A DNA stretch of 64,000 nucleotides, taken from contig CM061066.1 in NCBI GenBank assembly GCA_030762895.1, forward strand, positions 15,247,751 to 15,311,750, read 5' to 3'. This DNA comes from Sophora flavescens. Lineage: Eukaryota > Streptophyta > Magnoliopsida > Fabales > Fabaceae. Numbering within the stretch: the first letter of the stretch is position 1; every line of letters starts with the position of its first letter. The notes beneath the pieces are model-generated. The model saw nothing but the letters and a program-made list of their open reading frames with translations. It was not told the origin of the DNA and ran no database searches. Shown in pieces: positions 56,472 through 64,000 of the stretch. Made by a program: the position numbers and the translations under genes.

Positions 56472-56510
56472 TTTGCTTGGGGACAAGCAAAGTTTAAGTT
56501 TGGGGTATTT
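56472..56510 (+). promoter_or_regulatory. NA2 polypurine tract with adjacent hairpin
   Basis: A perfect 8-bp stem TTTGCTTG / CAAGCAAA with loop GGGA (56472-56491) is followed by AAGTTTGGGGTATTT up to the LTR at 56511. Confidence 0.8.
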
Positions 56511-57767
56511 TGATGATCCTCTGGTTGACTGGTTTTATAACTAATAAACACCTTGGCTTTGTGCTAATTTTATATCATTTTCGCCCAAATTAGACTTGAT
56601 TGTCCTTAAGCAGCATTTTGAGTCTGTAAAGTATTTTTAGGTTAATTTAGTTGATTTAGAGTTAAATAAAGCACTTATGCTAATTTCTGTTTTCAGGTTA
56701 ACAAAAAGAAATAATTCTGGAGTCTTTCGCCCCGCGAGAAGGCATTCGCCTTGCGAACCAGAAGGTGACTGTTCCAGAAATTTCCAACCATTCTGTCTCG
56801 CCCCGCGAAACATGACTCGCCTCGCGAGCAATCCAGCCCTGGAAGACCAGAAGCCATCACGGCTTACGCGTGTTGAAGGTCACGACTGTGACAGTTTGGA
56901 ATTTGAAGAGTTTCGCCTCGCGAATGATAAGCTCGCCTCGCGAGAAGACCCAAAGCTGAAGTCTATTCGTATTATTCGCCTCGCGAAGGTGTTCTCGCCT
57001 CGCGAGCAAGCTGATTCCAGAAACTTGTATATAAGTCTGTTGTAGGCAGAACTGAGGAGTTGGCCAGTAGTTGGCTAGTTTTTAGTCAAGCTAGTTAGTC
57101 AGTAGTTGTAGATCAGTAGTTTATTTTCTTTTCTTTACTTTTGTGTTTATTTCTGTAATGGAGAACTAGTCTCCTAGATTAATCTACTGTGATTGGTTTC
57201 CATTTACACTTGAGGTTCTGTATTCCTGTTTTCATTTGCTATTCTCTTTTCAATGCCATGCTATACATTTCTGTTTGTTATTTCAGGAGTGTATAGTGTT
57301 GTGTTGATTCATTTCGGTGATGTTATGTTTCTATACTTAATCGCGTTTGTTATTTCGCGTGTGTTCGTTCATTTTCGTTTGTTCATGAGAGCTTAACCCC
57401 GTTTGTTATTTCGGAAATAGGAACATACATCCGTAGTAGCGATTTCGTTTGTTATTTGTTGCTACAACCGGGAGGGGATTAGAATCTGCTTAGGGCTTGG
57501 ATTTATATGAACCAATGATAGTGGGAAACCGAGAACAGTAGGTTAATCATCTTTAGTTTATTTGTTAATCTCTTAAACTGCTCAGTTTTCATTGTTCTGT
57601 TTTGTTTCGTTTCTTATTTGCATTCACTCAAAACCCCTCCAAAACTGATTTTCTGTTAATAATAGCAACCTAAGAGTCCTTGAGAGACGACATCCGATTT
57701 GTCGCTTCCCTATCTACATTATTTTGTAAACGCTCGTTCTTTTTGGCGTGTGGCGACAGCGCGACTA
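56511..57767 (+). mobile_element. NA2 3' LTR
   Basis: TGATGATCCTCTGG to GCGCGACTA, 1257 bp; the terminal CA has become TA. It is followed by the duplicate GCCAA (57768-57772), after which TEK1 LTR sequence resumes. Confidence 0.95.
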
Positions 57768-57772
57768 GCCAA

Positions 57773-58203
57773 TTCCGACAAAAGAAAGCTTTTTTCCCCC
57801 ACCTGAAAAACGTACGACCACAGAAACACTACAAGATCACTCCCTCTCGATTCTGCCTCACATCGAAAGAGGTCCCCCGAAGTTCCGATATTCCTCCTAA
57901 ACATCACATTTGAAAGGCAAAAAAGTAAGGAACTCAAAAACTTTAGTAAAATTGGTAAATCCGCCGTTGTTTTGGCTCAATATCTCGAAATCTAGACCTC
58001 TGTTTCAAAAATTTGACCATTGAGTTTAAAGAACTTCATTTCCATTACCTTCTCCAAACTTTCAGGTTGATCCAATGGTGAACGAGACTGGATTGAACCT
58101 TCCAATGTGGCGGTTCAGGAGCTACTCGGGTTAGGTTTTCCTTCTTCTTCTGAGTTGAATAACTCTCACTCTGGGGAAAATGCAGAAATTTCAACCGCTG
58201 GAT
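57773..58203 (-). mobile_element. TEK1 5' LTR, third segment
   Basis: Matches 43447-43868. It is cut at 58203 by TEK2; the rest of the LTR (about 0.8 kb) must lie beyond the window. Confidence 0.85.
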
Positions 58204-61131
58204 GTAACACCTCAAGATTCACCCTTGTGTTTTTATGTGTCCATTCGGGCATGTATAAGTTTGATATTTATATATATGTGTATATATTATTTCATATGCT
58301 AATATGTATATTAATACATGATTATTTGCATCAATATGAGATTGTGTCTCTTAATGTTTGATTTTATATGTTAATATATGATATGTGATTTTATTAATAA
58401 TAAGCGATTAAGAATGATATGATAAGATATCGTGTGATTTAGTATATAAATAGAGATAGTGTTATTCTTAGATTTTAGCCCCTCAAACAATCAGATTTGA
58501 GTCCTTATCAATATAAGATCATCCTCATTTTGTTTATATCTTAAGATCTTATCATAATTTCCTAATGATCCTATCAAGGAATAACTACCAAATCTGTCAG
58601 GAAACTTCCATCGAACTTTTGACCATCTTAGAGGCCGATTTAGGATTCGATCATTACACATTAATTTGTAGATATGTCTATTAGCTTTCTAAAAACACCA
58701 AGAATTCCTCAATCGGAAACTTTTAACTCAAGTTATGGTCAAAATACCAAACTGTATACAGTTTGGGCTGAAATAGGAATCCGTTATGACCCAAACTCAT
58801 ATATATACCATTAGACTCGACCTAAACCTAGTTTACACGACCTCAACACTCATAAAACTGCCTCCCTCCTTCCTCTTCGAATCCTTATGGTTTTTCTCCC
58901 TAAAACTCTCTCTAGGGAACCAGTTCTTGCACCGTTCTTCACCACTTCTTGATAGGAGATCATCGCTACGAATATGGGTTCGTTGTGCTTACTGTTTGGG
59001 ACTTTAGGAAATGTAAAATTCGTGCACCTTGTCCCTTATGTTTTTCCTTTCAAGTTCTTGATCTTTTCCATTTGATTTCTTGATCTTAGAGTTGAACCAA
59101 AGTGTCTCTTTGGCGTCCTTGAGGTCATGGACAAGCGCTAGTGAGACGGGACCCTAGTGGATCTTCTTTCTTCTTTTGAAACGCGAACCTCGTACCAGGT
59201 ATGGGAGAAGAATAGTGTATACACTAGGCTAGGGAGTAGCGTAAGATGAGGGGTTCCCATAGCTCCGTTTATTATCGTTATAATGTATTGATGCCATGAT
59301 TTGCCTGGTTGTATGGCTGAATTGTTTATATGTTTAATTGGATTAATTGGTATGCCTAGTTGTTATCATTGTTGCTTTGTTCATGATGTGGTATGTCTAT
59401 TGAATTGTCTTATGCCATGAGTTTTGGTTGAATTGGTATGAATACCCATGATTATGAATGTTGTTGTTATGACATGGATTATGTTGATCACATTGATTGG
59501 ATATGTTGTTGATGATGATGTTACCGTTTTGTTGAATATGTTAATAAGACTTTAATTATCTTAATTAGGACTCTTAGTTAACATAGGAATTAAGGGATTA
59601 ATTCCCCAAGATTCATAAGACATGAATTGTGTTAGTGAGTGGAGAAGTTTCATGCCGAATGTTTTAGTTAAGACCCTAGGATATTATTTGAGAGAATTAG
59701 GGAGCCAAAACTCAAAGAACACGTTAAATTCTGCCCAGAACAGTATGACCCCGCCCAGGAGCACGACCGTGCTGAACAGGGAGCACTACCGTGCTCCCAT
59801 TTGAATTCTGGAAAACAAGCAGCGCACTGAGCACGGTCGTGCAGGACAGTGAGCACGATCGTGCTCCACTTAAGTGGCAGCACGATTGTGCTGGGGGTTT
59901 AGTACGCCCGTGCTTCCCTCTACTGGTCAGAACTTAAGATTAATGAATGAAATGGGTGTTTACCCCAATTATCCCCAGATGATGTAATAATACACTAATC
60001 AAATAATAACAATTTAGACAACTTAGTTAAAGATTAATTAAGATAACAAAGACTGATAACCTGGTTAAGCCGGTACCCGATGGGTTATTGCACGTTGTCA
60101 CACTTTGGTGCTTTTTGGCCAAAGTGCTCTCGATGCTTTTTGGTCGAGATGTTGTTATGTTGGACCTTGGGGCTTTTTGGCCAAAGAGGCCTTGACCCAT
60201 CGGTTTGGGTCTAAGGTGTTAATGTTGATGTTGGTGATAAGTCTTTGGTGCTTTTTGGCCCAAGCAAAGGAGGTGGTTGCCTTGTGTGTTGTTGTGCCAT
60301 TTGCATAGAGAATTGGAGTTGATGCTGAGGGGGATGTTCAACATAGGGGAGGTCATCAAAGTTATGATGATCTGGCCCGAGTCTCGGGTGGTTCACCCAT
60401 GGTTTGGTGAACCGTGCACCCCTGAGGTGGCGTATCCAGTTATGATATGTCGGCTATCCAAGGGGTTCCTCCTTGGTTTGGGGAACTGCCGGTGTTGGTG
60501 CGTTTTGGCCAATGCGGATATGTAACTCCGAAGTTGACTTCCTGAGTTAGTTGGATCCACATGCATTGATGGAGTAGTGGAGTAGGGTTGCATTGTACTG
60601 CATAGCATATGTTGGATGATTAATATGTTGTTATGGTATTATATGATGATGTATAAATATTGTATGTTGTTATATTACTGTCATGCTATGATGTATGTTC
60701 ATCTTATTCCCTATTCCCATGCCATTTTTTTTACATGATTTCTTACTCCCTGTTTTCCTGTTTTTGCTGTTGCATGTATTTCCTTATGTAGAGGACGGTG
60801 AGCAGCCAGCGGAGGAGTGACTATGAGGAGCTGTGACTCTAGTTAGAATGCTGAGTTATAGTTGTTAGTTTTGTTAGTTGTTTAGTTTGTTTCCGTGATG
60901 TATCTGGATTTTGGTTATACCAGCTCTGTATGTGATGTCGGGGTTGGGTTTTTCTTTATTTGTCTTGTTTATGTTTTACTGTTTTAAAACTATGTTATTT
61001 CCGAGTTGTTTTTCTTGAGATGTGAAACCTTTTTATCCAAGTTTTTATTTTTTTCAAATAAATGCATGTTTTATAATTACCTCTATTAAGTAAATGTTTT
61101 ATATTAACATGCGGGGTAGAAGGGTGTCACA
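58204..61131 (+). mobile_element. TEK2 (Tekay/Del chromovirus) 5' LTR
   Basis: TGTAACACCTCAAG to GGGTGTCACA, 2.93 kb, followed by a tRNA-Met primer site. It contains GCACG palindromes at 59750-59925 and repeats of GCTTTTTGGCCAAAG type near 60105-60270. No protein frame inside is convincing. The right LTR lies outside the window, so identity and target duplication cannot be checked. Confidence 0.85.
59750..59925 (+). repeat. GCACG palindromic word cluster in the TEK2 LTR
   Basis: Six or more words of the form GAGCACGGTCGTGC, for example GAGCACGACCGTGCTG, GAGCACTACCGTGCTCC, GAGCACGATCGTGCTCC and CAGCACGATTGTGCTG, separated by 10-40 bases. Confidence 0.85.
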
Positions 61132-61136
61132 TTTAG

Positions 61137-61148
61137 TGGTATCAAAGC
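61137..61148 (+). promoter_or_regulatory. TEK2 primer-binding site (tRNA-Met type)
   Basis: TGGTATCAAAGC, five bases after the LTR end; one base differs from the usual TGGTATCAGAGC. Confidence 0.85.
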
Positions 61149-61380
61149 AGTTTAGCCCTGTCCGGACGTGGTATGAGTATGTCGTGAGTCTGTTGTGTGA
61201 CTCTTGTTTGAAATGTTTATATTTATATAGACAATGTTACGTGGTACTAAGTACCTATAGCTTTGCTTTGGCTTGACTTACTGTATTTGGCAGTTTGTCT
61301 TGAACGATCCAAGGAGCCTTCGGGTGCTTCTTGTGTTTAGGAAGGTTGTTCTATTATCTCTTGATAATATGAACTCTGCA
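61149..61380 (+). other. TEK2 leader with gag and protease start deleted
   Basis: Only about 230 bases separate the primer site from the protease end. A complete element would have a full gag and the protease active site here. No Gag-like frame is present. Confidence 0.65.
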
Positions 61381-64000
61381 GCTGATCTTGTGCGCTTACA
61401 TTTTTTTAAAACCGCTCGATGTTATTCTTTGAATGAATTGGTTATCTTCCAAACATGTTCCCTTATATTGCTTCGATAGAACCATAGTTTTTGGAACTCT
61501 AACGAAGTCTAAGAAACCGACCTTTCTCTCTGCTAACCAAGTGAAAGCTTTGATGAAAAACAAAGCCCAAGTGTTCATGATGTTGTCTTCCCTAGAAGTT
61601 GAGAGCCCTCCTGATGTCGGAAGTGTGCCTGTTGTGCGGGAGTTTCCAGAAGTGTTTCCGGGGGATGTTTACGAACTACCCCTAAAAAGGGATGTAAAGT
61701 TCACCATAGATTTAGTACCTGGTACCGGGCCTATTTCCATAGAGCCCTATAGAATGTCTCCTCTAGAGCTATCCAAGTTGAAGGAACAATTAGAGGACCT
61801 TATCCAAAAGCAGTTCATTAGGCCTAGCGTGTCCCCATTGGGAGCGCCAGTGTTGCTAGTAAAGAAGAAGGATGGCAGTATGAGGTTGTGTGTCGACTAT
61901 CGGCATCTCAACAAGGTGACCATTAAGAATCGGTATCCCCTCCCTAGGATTGATGATCTTATGGATCAATTGATCGGAGCTTGTGTTTTCTTGAAGATAG
62001 ATTTGAGGTCAGGGTGCCATCAGGTTCGGGTTAAGTCTGAAGACATCCCGAAGACAGCGTTTAGGACACGTTATGGTCACTATGAGTACTTGGTTATGCC
62101 CTTGGGTGTGACCAATGCCCCAGCTGTGTTCATGGACTACATGAACAAGACCTTTCACCCTTACTTGGATAAGTTTGTGGTGGTCTTTATTGATGACATC
62201 ATAGTGTACTCTAAGACTAAGGAAGAACATTAGGAGCACTTGAGGGTTGTCTTACAGACCCTTACGGAGAAGCAGTTGTATGCCAAGATGTCTAAGTGTG
62301 AGTTTTGGTTAGAAGAGGTTAGTTTCTTAGGTCACGTGATCTCAAAAGGCGGGATAGCCGTCGATCCGGCTAAGGTTGAGACGGTGCTCTAATAGGAAGC
62401 GCCAAAGTCAGTGACCGAGATTAGGAGTTTCTTGGGTTTAGCAAGGTACTATAGGCGGTTCATAGAAGGTTTCTCTAAGTTAGCTTTACCCTTAACCCGT
62501 CTCACCAAGAAGGGACAACGGTTTGTGTGGGACTCTAAGTGTGAAGAGAGTTTCCAAACCCTTAAGAATAGGTTGACATCAACACCAGTTTTAGTGTTGC
62601 CCGATCCTATTAAACCTTTCGTAGTATATTGCGATGCTTCCAACCAAGGTTTAAGTGGAGTGTTGATGCAAGATGGTAAGGTAGTGGCTTATGCTTCTAG
62701 GCAATTGAAAACCCATGAGAGGAACTACCCTACCCATGATCTAGAGTTAGGAGTTGTGGTGTTTGCCTTAAAGATTTGGAGGCATTACCTGTATGGAGCG
62801 AAGTTTGAGGTCTTTAGTGATCATAAGAGTCTGAGGTATCTCTTTGATCAAAAGGAGTTGAATATGAGGCAGTGTAGGTGGATGGAATTTTTAAAGGATT
62901 ATGAGTTTGATCTAACCTACCACCCAGGAAAGGCCAACGTAGTGGCCGATGCCTTAAGTAGAAAAACCTTGCACACCTTCGCTTTGATGGTTAGGGAGAT
63001 GGATCTAATTGAGGAGTTTAGAGACATGATTTTAGCTTGGGAAGTTACCCCTAAAAGCATTAGGCTCGGAACCTTGAAGGTTACCAACAGTTTGATGGAT
63101 CAGATTAGAGAGGGTCAAAAGTTAGACAAGTTTCTCTTAGATCAGCGAGAGTTGCTTGCGCAGGGTAGAGACCTTAGTTTTAAGGAAGGAAGTGATGGAG
63201 TCTTGAGGTTCAAAGTTAGAGTCTGTATACCAGACTTCCCAGAGCTTAGAAAGTTGATCCTTGAAGAAGCACATAGGAGTGGACTGAGTGTGCACCCAGG
63301 TGCTACCAAGATGTATCAGGACTTAAAGCGCATGTTTTGGTGGCCTGGGATGAAAAAAGATGTGGCTTAGTTTGTGTATGCTTGTTTAGTGTGTCAAAAG
63401 GCTAAGATAGAACACCGGAAGACATCAGGAAAGTTACAACCGTTAAGTATCCCAGAATGGAAGTGGGGCAATATTTCCATGGATTTTGTGTCTGGACTCC
63501 CGAAGACTCAAGCTGGTTTTGAGGCTATATGGGTTGTCGTGGATAGATTGACTAAGTCTGCCCATTTCATCCCAATGAACATGGAATACTCTTTGAAAAA
63601 GTTGGCTAAGCTGTACATCAAGGAGATAGTTAGGCTACACGGTGTACCTTCTAGCATAGTTTCAGATAGAGACCCGAGGTTTACCTCTAGGCTTTGGAAC
63701 AGTTTGCAAGAGGCTTTAGGAACCAAGCTTATTCTAAGTTCAGCTTATCACCCTCAGACTAATGGTCAGTCTGAGAGAACCATCCAGTCCTTAGAGGACT
63801 TACTTAGAGCTTGTGTGTTAGAACGGTCTGGTAGTTGGGACAAGTTTTTGCCACTGACAGAGTTTACCTACAACAATAGTTTACATTCCAGTATTGGGAT
63901 CGCACATTTTGAAGATCTTTATGGGAGGAGATGTAGAACACCCTTGTGTTGGAGTGAACATGGTGATAGTGTTGTACTAGGACCTGAAGTGGTGCAAGAA
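61381..64000 (+). pseudogene. TEK2 polymerase: protease end, reverse transcriptase, RNase H, integrase (runs off the window)
   Basis: Chromovirus Pol. The protease end gives MNWLSSKHVPLYCFDR, with a frame change just before it. The reverse transcriptase has EPYRMSPLELSKLKEQL, VLLVKKKDGSMRLCVDYRHLN, FLKIDLRSGCHQ, and catalytic FIDD (near 62187-62198), then EIRSFLGLARYYRRFIEGFS. The RNase H has VVYCDASNQGLSGVLMQDG, ELGVVVFALKIWRHYLYG and FSDHKSLRYLFDQKELNMRQ. The integrase has a zinc region ending CLVCQKAK, and core Asp, Asp and Glu in SMDFVSGLP, VSDRDPRF and GQSERTIQ. In-frame stops at about 62231, 62390 (two) and 63368 inactivate it. The start of the element is 58204; the integrase end, any chromodomain and the 3' LTR lie to the right. 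Confidence 0.95.

Overview
The window reads as nuclear DNA of a flowering plant, most likely a legume with a large, repeat-rich genome. It is AT-rich and holds one recognisable host gene exon and a dense nest of LTR retrotransposons. Ogre-type Ty3/gypsy elements (ORF1, G-patch-like protease region, spliced intron, second RNase H) together with a SIRE/Maximus-type Ty1/copia element fit the legume tribe Fabeae. The taxon is inferred, not shown. No tRNA or rRNA gene, CRISPR array or bacterial feature was seen.

Host part, 1-6853. Positions 187-385 are the last exon of an HKT-type sodium/potassium transporter, preceded by the end of an intron. Downstream lie small insertions with visible boundaries: a Stowaway-like MITE (645-927, TA duplication), a non-autonomous hAT element (1080-1809, 8-bp duplication with one mismatch), a short minus-strand retroposed 3' end (3123-3670) and a Mutator-like element with long inverted ends (4278-5500, perfect 9-bp duplication).

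Nested cluster, 6854-64000. The founder is TEK1, a minus-strand Tekay/Del chromovirus. Its left (3') LTR is 6854-8428 plus 43379-44657, its internal remnant is 44658-46930, and its right (5') LTR is 46931-48002 plus 52043-52543 plus 57773-58203, running off the window. Because each TEK1 LTR is interrupted at different places, each serves as the empty site for insertions in the other. COP1, a plus-strand SIRE/Maximus copia element, sits in the left LTR (duplication ACATT). Inside COP1 are SL2 (a partial LTR), SL1 (a 4.7-kb solo LTR, duplication AAGTT) and the minus-strand Ogre element OGR1 with a second Ogre piece, OGR2. Inside OGR1 are NA1, a non-autonomous LTR element (19457-24824), and SL3, an Ogre-type solo LTR (25791-28083) that splits the integrase. 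In the right TEK1 LTR are SL4 (a 4.0-kb solo LTR, duplication TCTCT), NA2 (a complete non-autonomous LTR element, 52544-57767, duplication GCCAA) and TEK2 (a plus-strand Tekay/Del element from 58204 whose polymerase runs off the right edge).

Most coding regions are broken by stops or shifts. Exceptions are the 270-residue extra ORF of COP1 and the unusual ORFs of NA1 and NA2, which match no gag or pol domain I recognise. The points most worth a second look are the GC-rich palindromic words that recur in several LTR families, the non-gag ORFs and repeated polypurine modules of NA1/NA2, the frame-restoring Ogre intron, and two junctions (19456 and 41459/41460) that simple insertion does not explain.
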